Shown here: positions 6,901 through 13,056 of the stretch, piece by piece | Numbering within the stretch: position 1 is the first letter of the stretch | Layout of the letters: each line of letters begins with the position of its first letter | NCBI GenBank assembly: GCA_964402955.1 | Contig: CAYOEZ010000137.1 | Span: 1-13,056, forward strand | Reading direction: 5' to 3' | Origin: CAYOEZ01 sp964402955 | Lineage (GTDB): Bacteria > Chloroflexota > DTOL01 > DAOUCN01 | Length of the DNA stretch: 13,056 bases | Notes under the pieces: generated by a model | Database searches by the model: none | What the model was told of the DNA's origin: nothing | Seen by the model: the letters and a program-made list of their open reading frames with translations, nothing else | Position numbers and translations under genes: made by a program

Positions 6901-9091
6901 CTGTAAAGACCAGGTCATAGGCGGCATTGCGCCCGACGATACTGACCAGATCAAGGCGACTGACGACGGTCTGGCCCTCGATCTTGACGTCGAAGACGCG
7001 GCTGCCCGCGCCAGTGCTGGCGTAGATCTCGGCGAATTTCAACTCTATGCGGTAGATGCCATTGGGAACGTCGAAGCGATAGGCGCTCATGCCGTAGCGC
7101 TCACTCTGGTACAGCTTATCCTCGGTGGTGTTGGCAATGGCGCTGGCGGTTAAGTATGTGCCCATGCCGCTGCCTGTGACGTAGCCCCATCCTCCAGGTG
7201 TGTAGGCGCGGTCAGCCTGCCACGGACGCCCCGTCTGGTCGATATATAGGCCGTCGCCGGCGTTAACTGCTGTATCATACTGACCTGGCCAGGGTGTCGG
7301 CGTGGCCGTGCGTGTGTTGGTCGGCACGGGGATGGTCGTCGCCGTCGCTGTTGTCGTGGGCGTGGCGCTGGGCTGCGGCGAGCCGGTGGCGGTGGGCGTG
7401 GGCAACGGCGCCGGGCCGCTGATCCTGGCCACATCCATCAGGTGTATCCACTCGTTGCCATCGCCGCGACTGTCGATGCGCAGGTCGATGCCGCCCGGCA
7501 GTGACTTGGCGAAGCGACCATCGTTGATGACGAAGAGGGCCTTTTTCCAGGCGCGGCTGCCTGTCTTCTGCACCCAGGGATTGCTGCCGCCGAGCGGCGT
7601 TGCGTTCTTCTCGCCTATGGTCGCATCGTAAGCCAACGCCCAGGTGTCCTGCCCGATGTCCAGGTAGGTTACGGTGACGGTGACAGCGTTGAGGCCATTG
7701 TTGATGTAATTCGGGTCGATGCGGAAGGCCATGCTGGGATTGCCGCTGGCTGCGTCAGTACGGCGGGTTATCCACCCCTCTTTGCCGGGTGGTATCAGCG
7801 GATTGTAGAGCGGCGAGGTCACGTTGGCGTCGTTGGTTTCGGTGACGGTGCGCCCGCCGGGCGCGTTGTCGTCCTGATAGAGCCAGAAGCTGTAGTTGCC
7901 CCACTGCGGATACCAGGTATCCTCAAACTGGCCAGGCGAGTATTCGTTGGGCTGGCGGTGATCGCGCAGAGCGACCCACACGCTGGGGGTATCGCTGACG
8001 GTCCTGCCCAGGTAGCGGTTGGCAAACTGGAAGGTGGCCAGGTTTTCGGCAATCGGCAGGCCGCTGTTGGCGTCGCGCAAGAGACGGTCGTCCAGGTTCA
8101 GATAATCAACGTGCTTATCCAGCCCCGAGAGGATGCCCCAGTAGGTATAGGTCGTGTTGGCGAACTGGAACGGGTCGGCCTCGAAAGCAAGCGGAACCTT
8201 GCCGCGCCAGGCGACCATCGGATCGTAGTGGCCGCAGCCTTCCTGGCCGCTGGAGGGCGGGAAGATGACGCCGTTGGCGTCGGGGCGCAGGCCGGCATGG
8301 AAGAGGCCCACGCCGCGGCTGGCGGCGTAATCGGTCTCGGCCCGGCGTTCGCAGGCGCGGGTGAAGCTGGGCGCATACATCAGGAAGAGTGGCTTGTGCG
8401 TGAAGGCATTGGCGTACACGTCGGTGATGGCGTTGACCGTGAGCACCCAGCGATCGGCATATTGCCAGTCGGCCGTGATGCCGAAGTCAGCCGTCATGGC
8501 GTCTTTGGCGAACCGGTCATCCTGGTCGTCAGTTGGCTGCGTCTCGCCGAAAAGGCCGACGCCCATCTGCACCCAACTCACGCGCGCATCGTTATCGTAG
8601 CGAGCGGCCAGGGCGCGCACGAAGTTGCCGTACGTCTCAAGGTAGTGCGCATCCCAATAGCGCGGTATGAGCCAGCCGTTGGCGTCGATGACGGCATGCG
8701 GATCGCCGCCATACCACGAGTTGTAGACCCAGATGGGCGTGGCGATACCGTTGCCGTTGATGCGCCCGTCGTATGTGCTGATAGCAAAGGACGCTTTCTT
8801 GCCCTGGGCGGCTTGTGCCCTGATGAACCCGTCGAGCGACGACCAATCGTATTGGCCTTCACGTGGCTCGATCGTCGACCACAGGTACGATTCCTGGCCG
8901 CCGACGGCTGAGTAATACGTGCTCTTGGGCAGAATGCGCCAATCGCGGGCGATGTAGACGCCGGGATTGGCAGCATAGGCAGCAGCGAGGCTCTGCGTGG
9001 AGGTCTGAGGCTGCGGGGCCGCCAGGGCAGCGCCCACCGTTGTCAGGATGAGAGCGCAGAGCAGTAGAATGAGTAGAATCCGTTTCGTCAC
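3962..9091 (-). CDS. Secreted GH-like / metallophosphoesterase / tetra-malectin protein
   Basis: 1709 residues from a GTG at 9091, preceded by GGGAG with an 8-nt gap. A frame to 9295 exists, but only this start gives a signal peptide at once (MTKRILLILLLCALIL, cleavage near ALAA). Domains: TIM-barrel glycosidase-like region about 30-410 (WSTIEPREGQYDW at 71; candidate acids E183 in GLFGE and E304 in AFEAD), beta-rich domain 410-560, malectin 605-760, metallophosphoesterase 796-1056, malectins 1145-1296, 1347-1500 and 1558-1709. The phosphoesterase has the full metal set: GDYG near 803, GDNNY 831, GNHD 876, FH 948, GHEH 979, as in purple acid phosphatases. Thr/Pro/Ala linkers separate the modules. 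Likely role: extracellular attack on a phosphorylated or glycosylated substrate held by the malectins. The substrate and the glycosidase family are not assigned. It probably has its own promoter at 9159. Confidence 0.92.
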   Translation of the reverse strand: MTKRILLILLLCALILTTVGAALAAPQPQTSTQSLAAAYAANPGVYIARDWRILPKSTYYSAVGGQESYLWSTIEPREGQYDWSSLDGFIRAQAAQGKKASFAISTYDGRINGNGIATPIWVYNSWYGGDPHAVIDANGWLIPRYWDAHYLETYGNFVRALAARYDNDARVSWVQMGVGLFGETQPTDDQDDRFAKDAMTADFGITADWQYADRWVLTVNAITDVYANAFTHKPLFLMYAPSFTRACERRAETDYAASRGVGLFHAGLRPDANGVIFPPSSGQEGCGHYDPMVAWRGKVPLAFEADPFQFANTTYTYWGILSGLDKHVDYLNLDDRLLRDANSGLPIAENLATFQFANRYLGRTVSDTPSVWVALRDHRQPNEYSPGQFEDTWYPQWGNYSFWLYQDDNAPGGRTVTETNDANVTSPLYNPLIPPGKEGWITRRTDAASGNPSMAFRIDPNYINNGLNAVTVTVTYLDIGQDTWALAYDATIGEKNATPLGGSNPWVQKTGSRAWKKALFVINDGRFAKSLPGGIDLRIDSRGDGNEWIHLMDVARISGPAPLPTPTATGSPQPSATPTTTATATTIPVPTNTRTATPTPWPGQYDTAVNAGDGLYIDQTGRPWQADRAYTPGGWGYVTGSGMGTYLTASAIANTTEDKLYQSERYGMSAYRFDVPNGIYRIELKFAEIYASTGAGSRVFDVKIEGQTVVSRLDLVSIVGRNAAYDLVFTGPITDGQVTIEFTPIASLPKISAIHVSGVAATPVATATGTLPTRTPTWTPTPTRTATGTPTSTPSAVRFAVIGDYGLASKYEEAVANMVKSWNPDFVTTTGDNNYPDGAASTIDANIGQYYRQYIYPYRGSYGPGGTVNRFFPSIGNHDRTGGLAPYLDYFTLPGNERYYDIVFGSVHLFIINSIAEPDGLTPTSVQGTWLRNGLAASTSCFNIVVFHIAPFSSGAFHGSSPYMQWPFAAWGADAVLAGHEHTYERITVDGIPYFVNGLGGSSRYNFGTPVAGSQVRYNNNFGAMFVTATRDSMTYEFQAIDGTLVDTFTQTSHCAATRTPTQTSTATQTATAAPTNTPTRTATRTATATVTQTAAPTLTPTTTATQTATFTPTSTATWTATPTATPTITLTPTPTATATPSPVYLVRVNSGGGQYSDAGGRIWQADQAYKPGSWGYLGGQSYAVTRAIAGTADQALYQDERFNLNGYRFDVPNGRYQITFKLAELYVSSMNGRIFSIKLENQTVFPNVDVVRLAGARYAAVDLTTTVDVNDGQLNIDFVVAINAAKVNALEVVALSVVTPTATPSGAMATATGTTTPAATTTPTASPTASAAVTATPTPTSISPDTVAWRVNAGGGQYSDGSGQLWQADQPYKPGSWGYVGGQSYAVTRAIAGTADQALYQDERFNLNGYRFDVPNGRYQVTFKLAELYVSSVNGRVFDIKIENKTVFPKVDVIRLAGARYAAVDLTIMVDVNDGQLNIDFVSVTNAAKVNALVVAQVPPPTPTATATATETPTLTPTPTPSNTATMTPTPTFTNTPTATATATATATATATPIPPYDIAVNSGGAQYVAANGVVWQADRVWTPGGWGFVGGTAWVGTDPIAGTTDPVLYQSERFDLSEYRFDTPAGTYEVTLKFAEIYAWKSLQRIFSVTLEGTTVIDRLDLYAQVGQNTAYDRTFTVTVSDDQLNIGFVAIVGPTKISAIRVRSVP
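4425..4592 (-). repeat. Thr/Pro/Ala linker, low-complexity coding repeat
   Basis: Degenerate 6-nt units (GTNGCN or GTNGGN on the plus strand) encode alternating Thr-Ala and Thr-Pro between malectins 3 and 4 of the large minus-strand protein, including an unbroken Thr-Ala run near 4435-4482. Such DNA can slip, so linker length may vary between strains. Confidence 0.8.
4596..5661 (-). repeat. Duplicated malectin unit (two direct copies, 609-bp offset)
   Basis: Malectins 2 and 3 of the minus-strand protein are near-identical direct repeats at a constant 609-bp offset. 4829-4945 and 5438-5554 are identical over 117 bp, and 4692-4726 and 5301-5335 over 35 bp. The linker between the copies (about 5053-5205) is Thr/Pro/Ala-rich and is not conserved with the flanking linkers. 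This points to a recent in-frame duplication or to gene conversion confined to the folded domain. Confidence 0.85.
5660..5924 (-). repeat. Longest Thr/Pro/Ala linker of the minus-strand protein
   Basis: About 88 residues made almost only of Thr, Pro and Ala join the metallophosphoesterase to malectin 2. Shorter linkers of the same type lie at about 6712-6815 and 7285-7412. They are probably extended, and may be O-glycosylated spacers (inference from similar linkers in secreted multidomain enzymes). Confidence 0.8.
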
Positions 9092-9158
9092 GATCGTGTC
9101 TCCCTGTGCTAGATTGGAGCCCGAGAATGGGGCCAGGATGTGGAATGCTATGCAGCGT

Positions 9159-9167
9159 ATTATATCA
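9159..9167 (-). promoter_or_regulatory. Extended -10 promoter for the large minus-strand gene
   Basis: On the minus strand the sequence reads TGATATAAT, an exact extended -10 (TGnTATAAT). No good -35 lies 16-18 bp upstream, which is usual for extended -10 promoters. A start around 9152 would give a leader of about 60 nt before the GTG at 9091. Confidence 0.6.
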
Positions 9168-9254
9168 CAAATACAAACGCACGAGGCGGGAGGAAGATAC
9201 TCTGTGCGTGGTCGCCCGTACCCTCTGGCTGACCTGCTGCGTTTTGATTTTGTG

Positions 9255-9260
9255 TAGAAT
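9255..9260 (+). promoter_or_regulatory. Possible -10 box for the propeller gene
   Basis: TAGAAT lies 20 bp before the ATG at 9281 and just upstream of the ribosome site. The only -35-like hexamer (CTGACC, 9229-9234) is 20 bp away, which is too far for a good sigma-70 promoter, and the leader would be very short. Weak call. Confidence 0.25.
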
Positions 9261-9280
9261 CCACGACTGCGGAGGTTATC

Positions 9281-11017
9281 ATGCTGCGACGCCACGCTAA
9301 GTCTGGCATCCTCTGTCTCGCCCTGCTCTTTGTTATCGCCGGCGCACTGCCGGCTGCTTCAAGCCCTGTCACCTGGCATTTGTACGCCGCCAACCCCGTG
9401 CTGCGGCCTACCCGGGGCGGCTGGGAAGATGGGTCAGTCAACAGGCCGTCGGTGATCAAGGTCGGCAGTCAGTACCGCATGTACTACGACGCCCAGCGCT
9501 GGACCCCGTCGGCCATCGGCGTCGCCACCAGCGCCGACGGCATCACGTGGCAGAAGCGCGACGACCTGAATCCCGTGCTGAGCGTCGACAACTGGGGCGG
9601 CGCCGGCGTCGGCTCGCCGTTTGTGATGAAAGACGGCGACACGTACAAGATGTGGTTTGACGCCGCGGGCTGGGCCAGCGGCCCCACCAGCATCGGCTAT
9701 GCGACGTCGGCAGACGGCATGGCCTGGACGATCCAATCGCCTCGCATCTTCACAGCCAGCCAGTTCGGCTGGGACGGGTCAAGCGTCGGCAACGCCTCTG
9801 TGTTCAAGGACGAGACCGGGTACAAGATGTACTATTCAGGTAAGTCATATACGTCGCAGATCGGCGTGGCGACAAGCCCCGATGGCATCACCTGGACGCG
9901 CTATATCAGCAACCCTGTTGTGCCAATCACCAATTCGTGGGAAACGCCGGGGCTGGTGACCCCCTATGTGCTGCGTATCGATGGCGTCTACCACATGTGG
10001 TATGGCATCTCCTGGACCGGCTACCTGATTCATGCCACCTCGCCCGATGGTTTTACCTGGACAAAGGATCAGGGCATGGTTGTCATCTCCGATGCGACCG
10101 CGCCCTGGGTGATCGAGGAAGATGGCGAGCTCAAGATGTGGTACCACTGGCAGCCCAGCCAATATGACATCGGCATTGGCTTTGCCACAACCGGTGCGCC
10201 GCCTGAACCGACGTCGACGCCCACCCTCACGCCGACGGCGACGCCGACCTCACGTCTTTTCTTGCCCGTGATCGTGAAGAGCATACCCTATTGGACGCCG
10301 ACGCCCACGCCATCGCCCACACCAACGCCGGGCTGGCGGACCATTGTCAAAACGACCTTTGAGGGCGGCTACCCGGGCTTCCACAGTGTCTGGCATGCCT
10401 TTGACGGCAACGATATCCAGATGGGCGAGTACTACTGGGGCGAACGTAACTGCCGGCCTTTGGACGGGAACGGCAGCGGCTGGGCTGTTGGCGCCGGCTA
10501 CCACGGCGCACAACTGCCCTGCGGCAGCGACTATCCTGACTGGGCAAGTTCGTGGATGGTCTATGGCCCCTTCTCGTTGCAGGGCACAACCGCCGCTGAT
10601 CTGCACTTTAACCTGTGGGTCAACAGCGAACGCGGCGTCGATGGCCTGTGCTGGTTAGCCTCGGTGGACAATGACCATTTCTACGGCTACTGCGGTACGG
10701 GCAATTCACAGGGGTGGACCGATCGCCGCCTGGACCTGTCCAATGTTCCCGAGCTGGGCAACCTGGTGGGAAGCACGCCTGTCTACGTGGCGCTGGCCTT
10801 CGTCAGTGACGGCTCCGGACACTACCCGGAAGGCGCGTATGTCGACAACGTGCTGCTGCGCGAGTGTCTGACGTCGTACTGCCCGCTGGACGCTGGCGCT
10901 CCCGCGGCCACAACGGATGACCTGTTGACCGTACCCGTCTATATGTCTCGCCCTGCCGCTGCTGAGAATCTGCCCCCGCCAAACACAGGGGCTGCGCCCT
11001 GGGTGCAACTGAATTGA
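9281..11017 (+). CDS. Secreted five-bladed beta-propeller with C-terminal MAM-like domain
   Basis: 578 residues from an ATG preceded by GGAGG at 9271-9275 with a 5-nt gap. A signal peptide is clear (LCLALLFVIAGALPAA, cleavage near 26). Five blades follow (about 36-100, 101-157, 158-213, 214-270, 271-304). Most carry a GW or SW turn, a PSV-like strand, YKMWY-like aromatics and IGVATSADGITW. This is the five-bladed fold of GH43, GH32, GH68 and GH130 enzymes. The acids E49, D50, D165, E221 and E279/E280 sit near the expected centre, but I cannot assign a catalytic set. A Thr/Pro linker (305-324), a hydrophobic motif RLFLPVIVKS (325-334), a second linker and a jelly-roll-like domain (352-529, starting FEGGYPGF) follow, resembling MAM-like domains of secreted proteases. 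Likely an extracellular glycosidase, glycan phosphorylase-like enzyme or glycan-binding lectin. Confidence 0.88.
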   Translation: MLRRHAKSGILCLALLFVIAGALPAASSPVTWHLYAANPVLRPTRGGWEDGSVNRPSVIKVGSQYRMYYDAQRWTPSAIGVATSADGITWQKRDDLNPVLSVDNWGGAGVGSPFVMKDGDTYKMWFDAAGWASGPTSIGYATSADGMAWTIQSPRIFTASQFGWDGSSVGNASVFKDETGYKMYYSGKSYTSQIGVATSPDGITWTRYISNPVVPITNSWETPGLVTPYVLRIDGVYHMWYGISWTGYLIHATSPDGFTWTKDQGMVVISDATAPWVIEEDGELKMWYHWQPSQYDIGIGFATTGAPPEPTSTPTLTPTATPTSRLFLPVIVKSIPYWTPTPTPSPTPTPGWRTIVKTTFEGGYPGFHSVWHAFDGNDIQMGEYYWGERNCRPLDGNGSGWAVGAGYHGAQLPCGSDYPDWASSWMVYGPFSLQGTTAADLHFNLWVNSERGVDGLCWLASVDNDHFYGYCGTGNSQGWTDRRLDLSNVPELGNLVGSTPVYVALAFVSDGSGHYPEGAYVDNVLLRECLTSYCPLDAGAPAATTDDLLTVPVYMSRPAAAENLPPPNTGAAPWVQLN

Positions 11018-11024
11018 ACCCGCG

Positions 11025-11053
11025 TTGACTTTGTCTGGCGCTCGTGGTATCAT
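11025..11053 (+). promoter_or_regulatory. Sigma-70-type promoter of the epimerase gene
   Basis: TTGACT (11025-11030), a 17-bp spacer and TATCAT (11048-11053) give a near-consensus housekeeping promoter just after the stop codon of the propeller gene. Transcription would begin around 11060, about 32 nt before the ATG at 11092. The GTG at 11044 lies inside the promoter and cannot be the start of this transcript. Confidence 0.75.
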
Positions 11054-11091
11054 CGTTGCCACAATCGCCCACCAAAGGAGAACGCCATTCC

Positions 11092-12138
11092 ATGTCGCTA
11101 GCTTCTAGCGGGGACAGACATGTCTTGCTTACGGGCGGGGCGGGCTATATCGGCTCGCTGCTGACGGGGCTCCTGCTCAACCAGGGCTATCAGGTGACGG
11201 TCGTCGACGACTTGCTCTTCGGCGGCGAGTCGCTGCTCGGTTACTGGCGCCACCCGCGCTTCCACTTCGTGAAGGCCGATGTGAGTGACCCGGCCACGAT
11301 CGAGGCAGACGCGTCGCTCCTGCGTGTGGGCAGCCTACCGCCCAGGCGCTATGACCTGGTTGTGCACCTGGCGGCGATTGTCGGATTCCCGGCCTGTAAG
11401 GCCGTGGGCGAAGAGAATGCCTGGCGCTACAACCTGGGGGCCACGCAGCGCGTGTTCGAGGCGGCAGATGCCGCCGGTGTCGAGCGCTTCGTGATGGCGT
11501 CCACCTACAGCAACTACGGCCTGTCGCATGACGGGCAGCCTGTGAACGAGGACTCGCCGCTCAACCCACAGTCGCTATATGCTGAGACCAAGATTGCCGC
11601 CGAGCAGTATCTGCTGGAGAAATCAAAAAGCTCCCGCTGTGCTCCGATCCTTTATCGCTTTGCCACGCTGTTCGGCGTCTCGCCGCGCACGCGCTTCGAC
11701 CTGATCGTTAACCAATTCGTCCTGGAAGCGCTGACCAAGCATAAACTGCTCATCTACCAGCGCGGTTACTCGCGGGCCTTTGTCCACGTGTGGGATGTGT
11801 GCACTGCCGTGCAGATGGCGCTGGAAGCGCCGTTGGACAAGGTGCGGGGGCAGGTGTTCAATGTGGGCTCAGATAGCGGCAACTACACCAAAGCCGAAAT
11901 CGTCGAGTTGGTGCGTAAGCACGTGGTGGACATAGAGATCGAGTACAAGGACCTGTCGTTCGGCGGCGATATGCGCGATATCACCGTCTCGTTTGCCAAG
12001 ATCAAGCGGGTGCTGGGCTTCGAGCCGCAGATGAGTGTGGAGCAGGGTATCTGCGAGGTGCGCGATGCGCTGGCCCGGCGCGTGATCTGGGATGCACTCG
12101 ACGACCGTTACCGCAACGCTCATTCCATTGTGCAATAG
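11092..12138 (+). CDS. NAD-dependent sugar-nucleotide epimerase/dehydratase (extended SDR)
   Basis: 348 residues from the ATG at 11092, with AGGAG at 11076-11080. The longer frame from GTG 11044 is rejected because it overlaps the promoter. The Rossmann nucleotide motif TGGAGYIG is at 14-21, with an acidic pair D39/D40 after strand 2 as in NAD-binding members. HLAAIVGFPAC (92-102) and MASTYSNYG (135-143) follow, then the YxxxK catalytic pair Y163 and K167 in YAETK. T138 takes the place of the usual catalytic Ser. RAFVHVWDV marks the C-terminal substrate half. Family members interconvert or dehydrate nucleotide-bound hexoses in the cytoplasm for surface polysaccharide; the substrate cannot be read from sequence. 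It has its own promoter and a downstream terminator, so it is probably monocistronic. Confidence 0.92.
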   Translation: MSLASSGDRHVLLTGGAGYIGSLLTGLLLNQGYQVTVVDDLLFGGESLLGYWRHPRFHFVKADVSDPATIEADASLLRVGSLPPRRYDLVVHLAAIVGFPACKAVGEENAWRYNLGATQRVFEAADAAGVERFVMASTYSNYGLSHDGQPVNEDSPLNPQSLYAETKIAAEQYLLEKSKSSRCAPILYRFATLFGVSPRTRFDLIVNQFVLEALTKHKLLIYQRGYSRAFVHVWDVCTAVQMALEAPLDKVRGQVFNVGSDSGNYTKAEIVELVRKHVVDIEIEYKDLSFGGDMRDITVSFAKIKRVLGFEPQMSVEQGICEVRDALARRVIWDALDDRYRNAHSIVQ

Positions 12139-12157
12139 CCAGGCTGTCTGACAAAAT

Positions 12158-12197
12158 GCAAAGAGCGCAGAGGAAGAAAACCCTCTGCGCTCTTTGC
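12158..12197. terminator. Bidirectional terminator between convergent genes
   Basis: A perfect 16-bp stem (GCAAAGAGCGCAGAGG and its complement) encloses an 8-nt A-rich loop. On the minus strand it is followed by ATTTTGT, a short U-tract that suits the aldolase-like gene ending at 12217. On the plus strand it lies 19 bp after the epimerase stop but is followed only by GTTCCTATAG. Confidence 0.85.
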
Positions 12198-12216
12198 GTT
12201 CCTATAGTACGCTGCG

Positions 12217-13056
12217 TTACTGGGCCCACTTCTTGAAGATGGTCACGTTCTTGTCGCGGCTCTTGGCCACGCAGTCGAGGGCCTGTTCCACGTTGTAGCC
12301 CTGATGCACGACGCCATTGACGGCCAGCGCAACGGCCAGCGGGTCGTCCTTGCCGGGGAAGAGAATGTTGCGGCCAACCAAGGCGCCGCGCACACTGCCG
12401 CCCACGGCCATGCCATTGACGAACTCGGTGATCATAGGGGTAGGATCAGTCTTAGCTTCGCCGCCCAGCATCAGAATGGGCAGTGTGGTCGAGCGGGCCA
12501 CGGCCTGGTAGTTGTCGCAATAGGCGATCTTCAGCCAGGTGTAGGCGGTGGTGGTGCCCAGGCTGGCGCCCACGCTGACGGCCTTGATGCTGGCGGTGGC
12601 TTCTTTCTTGTTGCGCAGCTTGCCGTCGGCTGTCTTCTCCATCATCAATGCTTCGACGAAGATGGGTAGGCCCATGTCGGCCATCTCGTTGATGACCTGC
12701 GCCGTGTAGTCGATGGTGGCGCCTGAGCCGGGATCGTTGACGTCGAGGCGGAACATGACCTTGCCGCCGTCCAATCGCAGGGCAGCGATGCCGTCGGTGG
12801 TGTACGATGTGTAGCGGTCGTCCATTTCCCACACGGTGCCGGCCAGGCCGCCGCGGTTCATCGAGCCAAGCAGGACTTTGTTATCGAGGAAGCTCTTGCC
12901 GCCGCGCTGCTTGTACAGGTAGTTGACAAGCATGACGTCTTCGATGATGTCGGGCGTGCCCATCAGGCCATCGAAGGTGGGGTCGGTGATGACGCGCAGC
13001 ACACGGCCCAGGTACTCGTAGCGGTTGCCCATGGCGATCGGGTCGTCGCCGACGTT
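12217..13056 (-). CDS. Class-I aldolase-like TIM barrel (Cgl0159/DeoC/LacD-type), 5' partial
   Basis: 279 residues are visible. The frame stays open to the window edge (NVGDDPIA precedes the Met codon at 13032), so the true start may lie outside, and only a short N-terminal piece should be missing. The fold is a (beta/alpha)8 aldolase type: LLGSMNRGGLAGTVWEMDD, then RLDVNDPGSGATIDY, LPIFVEALMM, a strand with YTWLKIAYCDNY, and LPILMLGGEAKTDP. The Lys encoded at 12529-12531 sits where class-I aldolases such as DeoC and LsrF carry the Schiff-base lysine, and the GG after the next strand fits a phosphate-binding loop. The NRGGLAG and ELDDR-like wording recalls the Cgl0159 family found in some inositol-catabolism clusters, from memory only. 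Likely a cytoplasmic aldolase acting on a phosphorylated sugar or ketose. The substrate is unknown. Confidence 0.85.
   Translation of the reverse strand, partial: NVGDDPIAMGNRYEYLGRVLRVITDPTFDGLMGTPDIIEDVMLVNYLYKQRGGKSFLDNKVLLGSMNRGGLAGTVWEMDDRYTSYTTDGIAALRLDGGKVMFRLDVNDPGSGATIDYTAQVINEMADMGLPIFVEALMMEKTADGKLRNKKEATASIKAVSVGASLGTTTAYTWLKIAYCDNYQAVARSTTLPILMLGGEAKTDPTPMITEFVNGMAVGGSVRGALVGRNILFPGKDDPLAVALAVNGVVHQGYNVEQALDCVAKSRDKNVTIFKKWAQ

Larger units (their letters stand above)
9092..9280. promoter_or_regulatory. Divergent intergenic promoter region
   Basis: This 189-bp gap separates the divergent starts at 9091 (-) and 9281 (+), once the minus-strand start is corrected. It holds an extended -10 promoter on the minus strand and a weaker candidate on the plus strand. 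No operator-like palindrome stood out by eye. Confidence 0.6.

Noticed and set aside
4425..7412. CRISPR-like or other non-coding tandem array in the repetitive linkers
   Set aside because: The repeats are degenerate 6-nt coding units without fixed spacers and keep the reading frame throughout.
7958..8911. Long plus-strand open frame (317 residues)
   Set aside because: It lies wholly antisense to the glycosidase-like domain of the large minus-strand gene, has no recognisable motif, and arises from high-GC codon use.
9092..9295. N-terminal extension of the large minus-strand protein (Met at 9295)
   Set aside because: The extra 68 residues are basic and unstructured, overlap the divergent gene start and the extended -10 promoter, and would bury the signal peptide.
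12304..12669. Plus-strand frame (121 residues)
   Set aside because: It is antisense to the aldolase-like gene and has no family features.

Overview
The window looks like chromosomal DNA of a Chloroflexota bacterium, probably Anaerolineae-like. The grounds are a high-GC genome, very large secreted proteins built from malectin and Ig-like modules, long Thr/Pro/Ala linkers of the 'TPTPT' type, a short hydrophobic 'FLPVIVK'-like motif beside such linkers, and an interspersed palindromic repeat of a kind common in that phylum. This is recognition from memory; no 16S or other marker gene is present.

Layout: (1) 3-3743 (+), the 3' part of a giant surface or secreted protein: two malectin domains (the first cut by the window edge), one divergent beta-sandwich, seven Ig-like repeats interrupted by two OmpL47-type repeats, and a hydrophobic C-terminal tail. 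(2) 3744-3961, a convergent intergenic gap holding an imperfect palindromic repeat and a 17-bp perfect-stem terminator. (3) 3962-9091 (-), a 1709-residue secreted protein with a signal peptide, a glycoside-hydrolase-like TIM barrel, a complete metallophosphoesterase domain and four malectin domains joined by Thr/Pro linkers. (4) 9092-9280, a divergent promoter region. (5) 9281-11017 (+), a secreted five-bladed beta-propeller (GH43/GH32/GH130-like fold) followed by a Thr/Pro linker and a MAM-like jelly roll. (6) 11092-12138 (+), a cytoplasmic NAD-dependent sugar-nucleotide epimerase/dehydratase with a near-consensus promoter. (7) 12158-12197, a shared terminator. (8) 12217-13056 (-), a cytoplasmic class-I aldolase-like TIM barrel, cut at its 5' end by the window edge.

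How they fit together: the three exported proteins combine carbohydrate-binding modules (malectin), a candidate glycosidase, a phosphoesterase and a glycosidase-type propeller, so the most economical reading is an extracellular glycan-handling locus. The epimerase could supply or modify sugar nucleotides and the aldolase could act on sugar phosphates, but they have separate transcription signals and their link to the exported proteins is inference only. The most unusual item is the fusion of a glycoside-hydrolase-like domain and a purple-acid-phosphatase-like domain in one malectin-decorated chain. No RNA genes, insertion sequences or CRISPR arrays were seen.
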